From: Heliobacterium mobile
Lineage (GTDB): Bacteria > Bacillota > Desulfitobacteriia > Heliobacteriales > Heliobacteriaceae
Direction: 5' to 3'
Length of the DNA: 61,288 nt
Assembly: GCF_009720735.1 (NCBI RefSeq)
Contig: NZ_WNKU01000023.1
Location: 1-61,288, forward strand
A program made the position numbers and the translations under genes. Positions 17,627 to 26,900 of the stretch are shown here, in pieces (positions within the stretch are counted from its first letter, which is position 1; every line of letters starts with the position of its first letter). Below the pieces are notes generated by a model that did not search any database, had not been told where the DNA came from, and saw only the letters and a list, made by a program, of their open reading frames with translations.

Positions 17627-19891
17627 TTAAAATCCCGAGTATGTTCCCAGGGCATCTTGGAAGAGCAGTTTTCCGATCTTTTGCATTTCCTGTTTGGCAG
17701 CGTGGATGAGATGTTTCATTCCGATAGGTTCTGACTGCTCTGCCGCGAGGAAGGCGGCTGCGACGACGATATTCTTAATGTTTCCACCGGCGATCTCAAA
17801 TTGGGTGGATAAAAACTCAAAGTCTATATCGTCGCTTACTGGGGTGTCCTGAGTAAACATAGACCGCCAGATTATTTCCCGGTACTCCCCATCGGGGAAG
17901 GGAAAATCGATGACATAGGTGAACCGCCGCAAAAAGGCGTCATCAATATGCTTGGACAAGTTGGTAGCGAGAATCGAGATGCCGTCATATTCCTCAGCCT
18001 TTTGCAGCAAAAAAGCGGTTTGAATATTGGCATAACGGTCATGAGAGTCTTTCACGTCGGAGCGTTTTCCAAATAAGGCATCACATTCATCGAAAAAGAG
18101 GATGGCATTGCTTCGTTGGGCTTCTTGGTAGACTTGCCGTAAGTTCTTCTCCGTTTCACCGACGTACTTGCTCACGACTTGAGACAAATCGATCTTGTAC
18201 AGTTCCAACTGCAGTTCTTGGGCGACCACTTGGGCGGCCATCGTCTTTCCTGTGCCGGGAGGCCCCGCGAAGAGCATACTCAACCCTTTTCCGTAGGGAA
18301 GCTTCTGCTCAAAGCCCCATTGTCCATAGACGATGTGTCGATAGCGCACGTGGTTACAAGCGCTCTTAAGTTGTTCCTTCTGAGCACGAGGAAGAACAAG
18401 TTCCTCCCAGCGGTAGTTGAGGCGGATCCGTGTGGCTTTATCGGCTAGTTTGTGGTCGCTGACGGATAGGCATGCCTGATGAAGGTCCTTGCTATGAATC
18501 GGCGATTCGCCCGATCTATCGGAGGGATTCCAATTCGCCAGGGTTTGGGCTGTCATCAAGGCTTCTCGGATTTGTCCGGCTGTAAAGCGAAACTTACCTG
18601 CCAACGCTGCCCAGTCAAGAGGAGAAACAAACTGGTACTCCTGGGCAAAGGTTTCCCAAAGGCGTATCCGGTCTAGTTGATCCGGTGCCTTCAGTTCTAC
18701 GGCGAGAAACGCTACGGAGTGATGGAAGCCGGATGGTTTCCAAACCCGGTCAGCCAGCATAAAGATCATTCCGGGAAAGGATGGTATCTGCCGCAGCAGT
18801 GTATGCAGCGATCCTTGAGGCATACGGCTTTCTTTGAGGGATGGATCCGATTCTTCAATTAAAGTATGAACATTAGCAAAGCAGAGGACAGCATTGCGCA
18901 GCCGTGCTTCCCGGAAAAGGAGTTGTAGGATTTCTCTAAAGCGGTCTAATGGCATGAACATCCTGTCCAGATGGGCGATCAAAAGTGGTCGTTTCAAAAA
19001 GGCGCTAAGGTGTCGAACGTGCAAGGTCTTCCCTGACCCGGCAGGTCCCCATAGATAATAGATCCCCTGCTTCCCTGTAAAGCGACGGAGCTTCGATTGA
19101 ATTTCCTGTCCCGCAATCAACTCATCCGGGCGGTCATCTTCGTGGAACAGGTCGACGAAGCTTTCGATCTGCCGATCCAGCTGTTCTCCGCCCAAGAGAA
19201 AACTGAGCACCCCTTCTTCCAGGTATAAGGCTCTTTTATAGATACTTCCGGTTCCAGGTTCGAAGCGGAGGATTTGGGAACGGAAGAGTACTGAACTGGG
19301 TAGCAATGCAAGCTGCAATAAACGACGTTCTTCCCCGGTGGAACAGAGCAACTGCATCGCTAAATCAGCGGTAGGATATTTACAGTTGAGATCATCTTGT
19401 AAATAGGCATAGAGCTTTTCATATCTGCAATCACATTCCAGCGCCAGGCATAGCAGGATACACTGTTCTTCCAGCGGTGAAAGGGAGAACGTCTGGGAGA
19501 GGTGATCCAGCGGTAAGCGCAGGCCCTTTTTTTGACTCCATTCTCGCTTGGACTGGATCTGTCGTGTCCACAGGTCGATCTCCTCGGTCATCCGACGAAT
19601 GTCCTCATGGGATTCGGGATGAATCGGATGATTGCCGAGCAGTTGCTCCACTTCCTCATCGGACACAACCAATCCCTTAAATGGACGTGGCGGGCTTTCC
19701 GGTCGTCCTGTTTGACGGATCAAAAGGAGTCTGCGGATCCGAAGTTTGAGAAGCTCTAGCTCGTCTACCAGGTGATCATGGATGTTTCTGTAACCCTGAT
19801 TCATGACGTAGACGCATCGGAAAGGGGATTGACCAACCACCCTTTCGATCCGTGGAATTTCCACCTCCTGTTCTACCTTATAGGTATTCAA
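17627..19891 (-). CDS. Two-domain AAA+ ATPase of the contractile injection system (Afp15/Pvc15-like)
   Basis: A 754-residue cytoplasmic ATPase. The first AAA module (about residues 270-430) has a Walker A (LWGPAGSGKT) but its Walker B reads VLCFANVH, so it lacks the catalytic acidic pair and is probably inactive. The second (about 480-750) is complete: FAGPPGTGKT, ILFFDECDALFG, sensor ATNLSKHID and RRF arginine finger. CIS ATPases of this type are thought to aid assembly or disassembly of the particle. The start is a TTG. A minus-strand promoter lies about 140 bases upstream in the divergent intergenic region, and DUF4255 and a beta-rich protein follow in the same operon. Confidence 0.92.
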   Translation of the reverse strand: MNTYKVEQEVEIPRIERVVGQSPFRCVYVMNQGYRNIHDHLVDELELLKLRIRRLLLIRQTGRPESPPRPFKGLVVSDEEVEQLLGNHPIHPESHEDIRRMTEEIDLWTRQIQSKREWSQKKGLRLPLDHLSQTFSLSPLEEQCILLCLALECDCRYEKLYAYLQDDLNCKYPTADLAMQLLCSTGEERRLLQLALLPSSVLFRSQILRFEPGTGSIYKRALYLEEGVLSFLLGGEQLDRQIESFVDLFHEDDRPDELIAGQEIQSKLRRFTGKQGIYYLWGPAGSGKTLHVRHLSAFLKRPLLIAHLDRMFMPLDRFREILQLLFREARLRNAVLCFANVHTLIEESDPSLKESRMPQGSLHTLLRQIPSFPGMIFMLADRVWKPSGFHHSVAFLAVELKAPDQLDRIRLWETFAQEYQFVSPLDWAALAGKFRFTAGQIREALMTAQTLANWNPSDRSGESPIHSKDLHQACLSVSDHKLADKATRIRLNYRWEELVLPRAQKEQLKSACNHVRYRHIVYGQWGFEQKLPYGKGLSMLFAGPPGTGKTMAAQVVAQELQLELYKIDLSQVVSKYVGETEKNLRQVYQEAQRSNAILFFDECDALFGKRSDVKDSHDRYANIQTAFLLQKAEEYDGISILATNLSKHIDDAFLRRFTYVIDFPFPDGEYREIIWRSMFTQDTPVSDDIDFEFLSTQFEIAGGNIKNIVVAAAFLAAEQSEPIGMKHLIHAAKQEMQKIGKLLFQDALGTYSGF

Positions 19892-20398
19892 TCCCAGTCT
19901 TTTAGATAAGTGAATATAGAAACATTTGTAAAAATATAAAATAAACGACCATGTTCCATGTTGTTTTCTAACAACTGCGTTTCTGTAAATAATTAGGGTT
20001 TGTTTTTATTATAACAAGCAGATAAAAAATATTCCAACAATTATTGCATAATTATAGAAGGGCGTGCTAAGATTTTCATAACATGATCTAGAAATGACAA
20101 TGCTTTGGAGCTTGCTAAAGGGTTTAATTGGCTGCAGTGTCAGTTGTCTTCAAGGGGTTATTTAGTTGTTCGTGCTTGTTTTCTTTTTTTGTTGACTTCA
20201 TGAAATAACTTCAATGACATAAGAATATTTTTCCACATAAGAATGTATCTTGCACTAAGAAAGGGGGATTACGGTTACCAAGGGGAAAGCGGTCTTTTGC
20301 AAAGGGGTATCCTTCGTTAAGCCAGTTTTGCGGTGAACGACGGAACGATTAGGTACTGAGAGGAGGGACTGATCCCAAGTCATTGGGATCGGGAAGGT
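19892..20398. promoter_or_regulatory. AT-rich divergent control region of the CIS locus
   Basis: A 507-bp region without genes separates the leftward ATPase operon and the rightward structural operon. Leftward, a promoter reads TTGGAA (minus strand of 20032-20037), 18 bases, TATAAT (minus strand of 20008-20013). Rightward, TTGACT (20192-20197) is present, but no good -10 lies at the correct spacing. Two exact copies of ACATAAGAAT (20217-20226 and 20235-20244) and a partial copy ACTAAGAAA (20254) are spaced 18-19 bases apart, suggesting a regulator site. The last 40 bases hold a Shine-Dalgarno sequence and a hairpin. Confidence 0.6.
20360..20398 (+). promoter_or_regulatory. Shine-Dalgarno sequence plus hairpin before the sheath gene
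   Basis: GAGGAGG (20360-20366) is too far (32 bases) from the sheath ATG to work linearly. Between them lies a perfect inverted repeat, GATCCCAA (20371-20378), 4-base loop, TTGGGATC (20383-20390). When the hairpin folds, the remaining distance is 11 bases. A weak GGGAAGG sits immediately before the ATG. Confidence 0.55.
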
Positions 20399-22168
20399 AT
20401 GCCAGAATATCTTTCACCAGGGGTTTATGTGGAGGAGTTTGACAGTGGTGCTCAGCCACTGGAGGGCGTCAGTACCAGTACAGCGGGATTTATTGGGGTA
20501 GCCCAACGGGGCCCTGCGGAAGGTCTCCCGCAGTTAGTGACTAGTTTTGCTGATTTTCAGCGCCAGTATGGAGGCTATCTATCTGAAAATGCCTTTGGCT
20601 CTTACCGATACCTGGCGTATGGGGTGGAACACTTTTTCCTAAATGGCGGTTCCCGTGCCTACATTATGCGTGTAGCACCGCAAAATGCGGCACAAGCCGC
20701 CGTGGAATTACCGAACGGTTCAGGACAGAGCCCACTGCTGCAGATTACGGCAAAGAACCCCGGTTCCTGGGGGAATCAAATTCGGATCAAACTATCCCCG
20801 GCCAGTAAGGCAAGAACACAGATTTTAGAGATTATCGGAGATCCTGCATCGTCGAAAAAATATAAGGTCAAAAACTGCGCTGGTTTTAACCCCGGTGACA
20901 GTGTGGCTTTTATGAGCGGTGGAGCGACTCAATACAACCGGGTCTTGGTGTCCCAAGATGACATCATCGAACTGGCACAGCCTCTCGACGGTGGACAAGA
21001 TGTCGTGGATCAGAAACTGCTTCCGGAAAAAGTGCTGCGTACGGCAGAGTTTACGTTGGACGTTTATTTTGGCGATGAAGCCGAAACCTTCAGCAATCTG
21101 TCCTTGAACGTTTCGGCGGCAAACCATGTGGAAAAGATCTTATCCCGTTCCAATTTGATATCTGTAAAGGATAACAGCCAAGGCGCAACGGCCGATAATC
21201 TACCGCCATTTCAAGCCATTACAGGGCTGGCGGAAGATACGGTGAAAGATGAGAAAAGCAAATTCGTGAGCGAGTTGACAGGTGGGAGCGACGGAGCAGT
21301 ATCGAGCTTGTCTCCGGCCGATTTCATGGGGGAAGACCGAGGGCCTGGCAAACGGACCGGTATCCAGGCATTTATCGATAACGATGAAGTCAGTGTCATC
21401 GCTGTCCCAGGGATTACCGATCCAAATGTGCAGCTTTCGCTCGTCGCTCACTGCGAAAATTTGAGAAGCCGATTTGCCTTGCTGGATGTGGCAGTGGAAA
21501 AAACTAAGGTGGCTGATGTAGAGAGTCACCGAAATATTTTTGATTCCAATTATGCCGCCATTTATCATCCCTGGCTGCAGGTGTTCGATCCCTTGGAAAA
21601 ACGAAGCGTCCATATTCCCCCTTCCGGTTCGATGGCAGGCATATACGCCCGGTCCGACAATACCCGAGGTGTTCACAAGGCGCCGGCCAATGAAGTGGTG
21701 CGGGGGGCGACAGGCCTGTCCGTACAATACAACAAGGGCGAGCAGGATATCCTCAACCCGAAAGGGGTAAACCTTATCCGCTATTTTACTGGACAAGGGA
21801 TCCGCGTATGGGGCGCCAGAACGGCGTCTTCGAATGGGTTGTGGAAGTATGTCAACGTCCGAAGATTGTTTATCTTCTTGGAAGAGTCGATTAAACGCGG
21901 TACCAACTGGGTCGTTTTCGAACCGAACGATGAGCGGCTCTGGGCTCGGGTCAGCCGAACGATCGACGCCTTCCTAACTCGTGTATGGCGGGACGGCGCT
22001 TTAGAAGGCGGCAGCCCGGCTGAGGCCTTTTATGTCCAAATCGGCCGTACGACGATGACACAGGATGACATCGACAATGGCCGCTTGATTTGTATCATCG
22101 GGGTCGCACCGGTGAAACCGGCAGAATTCGTCATCTTCCGGATTACGCAGAAGACGAGAGAGCAATAA
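20399..22168 (+). CDS. Contractile injection system sheath protein
   Basis: A 589-residue tail-sheath protein, forming the contractile outer cylinder. The N-terminus MPEYLSPGVYVEEFDSGAQP and the C-terminal DNGRLICIIGVAPVKPAEFV are the hallmark sheath ends that interlock by strand exchange. The middle (about residues 95-270) is a variable insertion domain. The conserved core resumes with EVSVIAVPGITDP and continues with IPPSGSMAGIYARSD and RRLFIFLEESIK. It is the first gene of the rightward operon, and only one sheath gene is present, compared with three in Afp. Translation may depend on the unusual upstream hairpin. Confidence 0.97.
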   Translation: MPEYLSPGVYVEEFDSGAQPLEGVSTSTAGFIGVAQRGPAEGLPQLVTSFADFQRQYGGYLSENAFGSYRYLAYGVEHFFLNGGSRAYIMRVAPQNAAQAAVELPNGSGQSPLLQITAKNPGSWGNQIRIKLSPASKARTQILEIIGDPASSKKYKVKNCAGFNPGDSVAFMSGGATQYNRVLVSQDDIIELAQPLDGGQDVVDQKLLPEKVLRTAEFTLDVYFGDEAETFSNLSLNVSAANHVEKILSRSNLISVKDNSQGATADNLPPFQAITGLAEDTVKDEKSKFVSELTGGSDGAVSSLSPADFMGEDRGPGKRTGIQAFIDNDEVSVIAVPGITDPNVQLSLVAHCENLRSRFALLDVAVEKTKVADVESHRNIFDSNYAAIYHPWLQVFDPLEKRSVHIPPSGSMAGIYARSDNTRGVHKAPANEVVRGATGLSVQYNKGEQDILNPKGVNLIRYFTGQGIRVWGARTASSNGLWKYVNVRRLFIFLEESIKRGTNWVVFEPNDERLWARVSRTIDAFLTRVWRDGALEGGSPAEAFYVQIGRTTMTQDDIDNGRLICIIGVAPVKPAEFVIFRITQKTREQ

Positions 22169-22193
22169 CAGTTGAACCTTTGGAATCACATCT

Positions 22194-22208
22194 CTGGTGG
22201 AACACCAG
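22194..22208 (+). promoter_or_regulatory. Short hairpin between sheath and tube 1 genes
   Basis: CTGGTG-GAA-CACCAG is a perfect 6-bp stem with a 3-base loop and no T-tract. It may stabilise or partition the mRNA between two highly expressed genes. Confidence 0.35.
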
Positions 22209-22235
22209 TGAGTAGGGATATGGAGGTGTACCGAT

Positions 22236-22667
22236 ATGGCCGATCGTAAGGACCCATACCGCAATTTTCGGTTTCGAATCGAAGTGGAAGGGATACAGCA
22301 GGCTGGCTTTAGCGATGTATCTGGTTATAACGCGTCTATCGATGTGATCGAGTACCGGGAGGGTAACGAAGTCACGACACCCAGAAAACTGCCTGGGTTG
22401 TCGAAGTATGGCAATATCACATTGAAGTGGGGCGTCACGGACTCCATGGACATGTATAACTGGATTCTTGAATGCACCCAAGGGAAAATCACGAGAAAAA
22501 TGGTGACGATCATCGCTCTCGATGAAGAAGGCAAAGACGTGGCTACGTGGCAAGTGAAAGAAGCTTGGCCTTGTAAATATTCGGCCCCTGACTTTAGCGG
22601 AAAGGGATCCGATGTAGCGATCGAAGTCTTGGAATTGGCCCATGAGGGCATGACTCGAACGAAATAG
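22236..22667 (+). CDS. CIS inner tube protein 1 (gp19/Hcp-like)
   Basis: A 143-residue tube subunit. The pattern FRFRIEVEGIQQAGFSDVSG and then IEYREGN is diagnostic of the T4 gp19-like family in CIS loci. GGAGGTG lies 8 bases before the ATG. In known particles the first tube gene makes up nearly the whole inner tube, while the second tube gene, here at 23.4 kb, forms the layer touching the baseplate. The neighbours fit that order. Confidence 0.95.
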   Translation: MADRKDPYRNFRFRIEVEGIQQAGFSDVSGYNASIDVIEYREGNEVTTPRKLPGLSKYGNITLKWGVTDSMDMYNWILECTQGKITRKMVTIIALDEEGKDVATWQVKEAWPCKYSAPDFSGKGSDVAIEVLELAHEGMTRTK

Positions 22668-22737
22668 GGACTTATAAGTCGTCTTTTTGAGGCAAGTAAA
22701 CCCACGAAGCGGACAGATTCTTTACAGCCAAACGTCA

Positions 22738-22762
22738 AGCCCGAGAATAACCGGATCGGGCT
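22738..22762 (+). promoter_or_regulatory. Hairpin between tube 1 and the chaperone-like gene
   Basis: AGCCCGA (22738-22744) and TCGGGCT (22756-22762) form a perfect 7-bp stem without a T-tract. It may protect the 3' end of the abundant sheath-tube message or slow transcription into the lower-copy baseplate genes. Confidence 0.35.
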
Positions 22763-22804
22763 GTTGGCGGAGTCACCGATGAAAAATAGCAGGAGGGTTT
22801 CTCC

Positions 22805-23179
22805 ATGGTGTTTCAAACGGAATATCCCTTTGAGCTCCCCCGAGGTTATGTGGACGAAAGTGGTAATCTACATAAAAGAGGTACCATGCGTTTAGCGACG
22901 GCGGCCGATGAAATCTTGCCTTTACGAGATCCTCGAGTACAACAGAACCCGAGCTATCTGACGATTATCTTACTGGCCCGCGTAATTACCAAACTGGGCG
23001 ATCTGAGGGGCGTCGATACCAAGGTGATCGAAAACATCTTCTCTGCCGATTTGGCCTATCTGCAATCGTTGTATCAGCAGATTAACCAGGCGGGAGAGAG
23101 CAAAATCAACGTTTCTTGCCCCAAATGCAACCATTCCTTTGAGGTGAAGGGCGCTTTTTTCGTGCAGACGGAGGAATAA
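22805..23179 (+). CDS. Tail-assembly-chaperone-like protein (zinc-finger C-terminus), CIS
   Basis: A 124-residue protein conserved between the tube genes of CIS loci and in myophages. The N-terminus FELPRGYVDESGNLHKRGTM and LPLRDPRVQQNPSYL fit the phage baseplate/tail-assembly family, and the C-terminus has CPKCNHSFEV, half a zinc finger. The start ATG follows AGGAGGG by 8 bases. The reading frame ends 18 bases after a T TTT TTC heptamer, and the -1 frame there continues into the DUF6760 domain. This makes it a likely analogue of lambda gpG, with the fusion as gpGT. The chaperone function is inference. Confidence 0.8.
   Translation: MVFQTEYPFELPRGYVDESGNLHKRGTMRLATAADEILPLRDPRVQQNPSYLTIILLARVITKLGDLRGVDTKVIENIFSADLAYLQSLYQQINQAGESKINVSCPKCNHSFEVKGAFFVQTEE
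23155..23161 (+). promoter_or_regulatory. Candidate programmed -1 ribosomal frameshift site (U UUU UUC)
   Basis: In the zero frame the codons read GCT TTT TTC GTG, giving the slippery heptamer T TTT TTC. A -1 shift leads directly into an open frame of 67 codons encoding a DUF6760-like domain that has no standard start codon of its own. The zero frame stops at 23177. Confidence 0.65.
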
Positions 23180-23364
23180 GCCTCTATCCTGCAGAGCGGA
23201 TTTTCGAAGAAGTCAGTTTTATCGCCTATTACTTTCACTGGTCTCATGATGAAGTGATGGCGATGGAGCACCGGGATCGGCGCCGTTGGTGCGAAGAAAT
23301 TACTCGGATAAACCGAAAACTGAACGATGAGCCGGAAAATATGTTTGACGTCTTCAAACGATAA
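23161..23364 (+). CDS. DUF6760-like domain in the -1 frame, probably made by frameshifting
   Basis: From ATA at 23176 the frame reads ISLYPAERIFEEVSFIAYYF then HWSHDEVMAMEHRDRRRWCEEI, the pattern of the small DUF6760 protein found between the tube genes of CIS loci. No ATG, GTG or TTG exists in this frame before the conserved part. The first are GTG and ATG in HDEVMAM, which would remove half the domain. It could be translated by -1 slippage from the preceding gene (fusion of 119 + 67 residues, 186 in total), or less likely from the ATA that overlaps the upstream stop (ATAA). Standard gene callers will miss it. Confidence 0.75.
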   Translation, partial: RADGGISLYPAERIFEEVSFIAYYFHWSHDEVMAMEHRDRRRWCEEITRINRKLNDEPENMFDVFKR

Positions 23365-23366
23365 CG

Positions 23367-23855
23367 TTGACAGAAAGAAGGTTTGAGAGAGCCTTGGGGG
23401 GAAAAACTCAAAGTTCTCAAAAGAGCGATCAACAGGTTACCGCGGTATTTCGTTTTTGGGTCGAACTTGACGGAGTGCTCGTCGGGGGATTTTCCGAAGT
23501 CACTGGACTGGAGAGCCGGTTAGAAACAGAAGAATATCGAGAGGGAGGCCTTAACGATTATGTGCATGTCTTACCGAAAGGGAAGCGGAATACCCCTCTT
23601 GTGTTCAAACGCGGCATCACGAAGTCCAGTGCACTTTGGGATTGGTATATGTGTGAGCAAAAAGATCCCAAGAAACGCAAAAACGGTTCGGTCATCTTAC
23701 TGAGCTATGCCGGAGAAGAAGTATGTCGGTGGAATTTTTTCGATTCCTATCCGGTTCGATGGAGCGGGCCGGACTTGAAGTCCGATGGGAACGCGGTGGC
23801 CGTTGAGGCGATTGAAATTGTGCACAAAGGCTTAAAAGTGACCTTTACGCAATAG
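23367..23855 (+). CDS. CIS tube protein 2 (baseplate-proximal tube)
   Basis: A 162-residue gp19-like protein. The core FRFWVELDGVLVGGFSEVTG and ETEEYREGG parallels tube 1, and the C-terminal AVEAIEIVHKGLKV aligns with the tube 1 end. It has about 22 extra basic residues at the N-terminus. The second, slightly larger tube gene of CIS clusters normally forms the ring linking the tube to the hub. The start is TTG 23367, two bases after the DUF6760 stop. TTG 23394 is an alternative that would remove the extension. Confidence 0.93.
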   Translation: MTERRFERALGGKTQSSQKSDQQVTAVFRFWVELDGVLVGGFSEVTGLESRLETEEYREGGLNDYVHVLPKGKRNTPLVFKRGITKSSALWDWYMCEQKDPKKRKNGSVILLSYAGEEVCRWNFFDSYPVRWSGPDLKSDGNAVAVEAIEIVHKGLKVTFTQ

Positions 23856-23900
23856 TACGGGTAGGTGATTGGGTTGCTGATTAGAAAAGGGATCGAACGA

Positions 23901-26900
23901 ATGGATAGACTATCCATTCACTCTCAAACGTTTAGTCAAACTGCAGCAACATCAAGCAGACCGACTTTTGCGGAAGGGATCATGAAAAGATATCAAATCG
24001 GGATAAAAAGTACTTTTTATCCCTTATCTTTGATCTATTTGACAATGGGCAAGAGGCTGGTTAAACCAGGCCAACCATTTCTGCACCCACTAACTTTGCC
24101 TGTTTCCGTCAGGGTGCCTGTTGTCGCTAAGGTGCCGGTTTCCGTCGGAGTGCCTATTCCTGTTGGGGTACCGCTTCCTGCCGGGGTGCCTATACCCGCC
24201 CGGGTGCCGATTTCCGCCAGTGTGTCTAATCCCGCTGGGGTCCCTGTTCCCGTCGGGGTGCCAACTCCCGTTGGGGTGCCCGTCACCGTTAAGGAGAAGA
24301 GCCTTTGGAAAGGCTGCTATGCTGGGCAGCCGGAGAACAAGACGGAGATTCAGTCTCTGGCTGCTCAGTCTCTCATCATGGGTACAAATCAGTTTGGGTC
24401 CAATAATTACCCTATTTTTGAACTGCCTAATACCCGTCCGGAAAGGGGGTTCCAAAGGGCCAAGGGAATAAGCTCGTCCCAGCGGACAGGTAAACAGCAT
24501 AGAGAAGTTTCCACAGTCACCTTCGGAGGATTAAACCAGAGCATCGTAGCGATGAGGTCTCGGCTGGTGGCAGTGGCACTGGTGATTCAACAGCCTTCTT
24601 TGTGGATTCGGCTAAATCCCGTGCAGGCGTATTTGGCGAATAGACAGCCGAATAGAATGACGCATAGATGGGACTATGAAATTAAAAGGGTTTATGGTTC
24701 TAACTTGACTGAAGATGCCCAACAGGGAGAGAAAACACCTGGTCATCGTTTAAATTTGCCCCAAGCTGCCAGACCGGGAGAGAGCGCGCCCATCCCTGCT
24801 TTGGCGGTGGATATTCCCTCCCCGTGGAGCATGGAAAGAGAAAAAATCACCACCTCCCTTTCAATAGATCTATTTCCGTATAGATATCTGTGGAAGGGAG
24901 CCTTGGTAGAGGGTTCTTATCCGACTCCGATAAGAAAAGAACGGATCGCCATTGGGATATCGCAAAGGATGACTCGGCATTATTCCCAATCCTCTCTGTC
25001 GAGGTTGGTTAGGGTATTCCGCGTTGATCAAGGACGAATAGTTCCAATAAGCATATGGAGTAAAAAGAACATAACCACTCGTTGGGGGAACGATAAACCT
25101 ACTGTTGGTGAAAGCAACAGCCCGATTTTTGAACGTAGTACCACTGCAACGATAGATCTTGGTATGGCAAGTTATCCAGTAGTGAAACCTCAATGGATGA
25201 CGGAAGTTTTGAAAACTACCGAAACATTCTTTTTTCAACTTCTTCAGAAAAAACGTCAAAGATTGAATATCCAAAAGAACTTACATAAACTCTCGCGGCA
25301 ATTGAAGATATCCGTGAAACAACCTATAAGGTGCTTACTGCAAGAGTGTCTCCGAAGGACGGTGGAATGTTCTCCCCAAATCGACATATCAACTTTCAGG
25401 GGAATCCAAGTATATCGAGGATTCTCTGTAAACCATGGACCCGATCAACAACCGGGATTACATGTATACCAGGGAATCCATATATATCGAGTTGGCCAGG
25501 TACCCCTAGGATTTCTAAAAAAACGTCACCAATGGGATATGAAGCAGGATAGACCAGGGCGCTCATGGTTGGCGAAAGATGATTCGGATGGAACACAAAG
25601 CACCTATTTGTCTTGGTTGGGCAAAAGAGAAAAAGAAGTTTTACGGTTGAACAAAAACGGGTTAAAGCAAAACGTAATGGCAATCTCGGCTCAACTGGTG
25701 TCGATTCAGCGCCCCTATCTTTGGGCAACGACAGATGCTCATCCCGTGAAGGTTGCTTCAACATTTACTCAGCTTTCCGAAAGGGCTGTGACGCAAAGAG
25801 GGGCCTACGAAAGAATTGGGGTTAGTAATGAATACTTCATTGCAGATGCAAAACAAACATATCCGCATCCAAGGTCTCTAAGGAAGCCATCCCTGGCGGA
25901 AGTTTCTTTCCCAGAACCAATTATGGGAGAACGAACCGCCACAGCTATATCGCATAGGGTGACTTGGCAAGCTTTCTATGTTTCTCAGTCCAGGTTGATT
26001 AGGGTATTCAACGCTAAACAACGACGAGTAGTTTATACGAGTACACAGCGTAATAAGAACCCAATCGTTCATTGGCCAAGTGAGAAATCCCTTATCGATA
26101 AAAGAAACATCCAGATTATTGAACATAGCACATCCGCAAAGATACAGCTTCCTATGGCAAATTTGCCAGCGTTGAAACTTGGAAGGACGGTAGATGTCTT
26201 AAAAGCTGCCGAACTCAACATTCTTTGGATGATTCAAAGCAATCGTAGTCGATGGGACTCAGAAACGACTGTACGGAGACTTTCCTCGTTCCGGAAGATG
26301 ATCGAGAACCAACCAATGGGGAATTACCCGAAAAAGAAGCCTCAATGGATGGTGAAACGTTCCCCTAAAACCGAGAGCCTTAATTATCCGGAAATCTACA
26401 TACACCAGGGATACTCTATTCACCGAGAAATCGGCATACACGAGAGAGTCCATATACATCAAGGGGACCGTGTACATCAGGGGTTGCCAGGAAAAAACAA
26501 TCGATGGGATATAGAATACGAGGGTGTACATGGGATTCAGAGATGGGATAAAGGCAAAAAAATAAGTTATCCCAGTTCAAACTCGTTCGTAGTAGCCAGA
26601 CCAGGTGAGGAAAAGTCTAAATATAGTTCAACCCTAATAAAACTCAAACACTTCCCTTCCACTCATTCCAAGTTGTCCAGTGTATTCCGCGTTGATCAAC
26701 GACGAATCATACCAGCGAGTGTACAGCGTAAGCAGAATTCAACCTTAGCTTGGGCCACCGAAACAGACATCCTTCCGATTCTCACGATAAAAAATATAAG
26801 ATGGGACTTAGAAAAGACTGTACACAGACTTTCGTTCCCCCGGGAGATGCACGCGAATCAATCAATGGGTAATTCACCAAAAACGAGTCTAGGTGAAGGC

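Noticed and set aside
24085-24290. 18-bp repeats considered as intergenic iterons or CRISPR
   Set aside because: They are in frame within the giant ORF, with third-position variation and no spacers.
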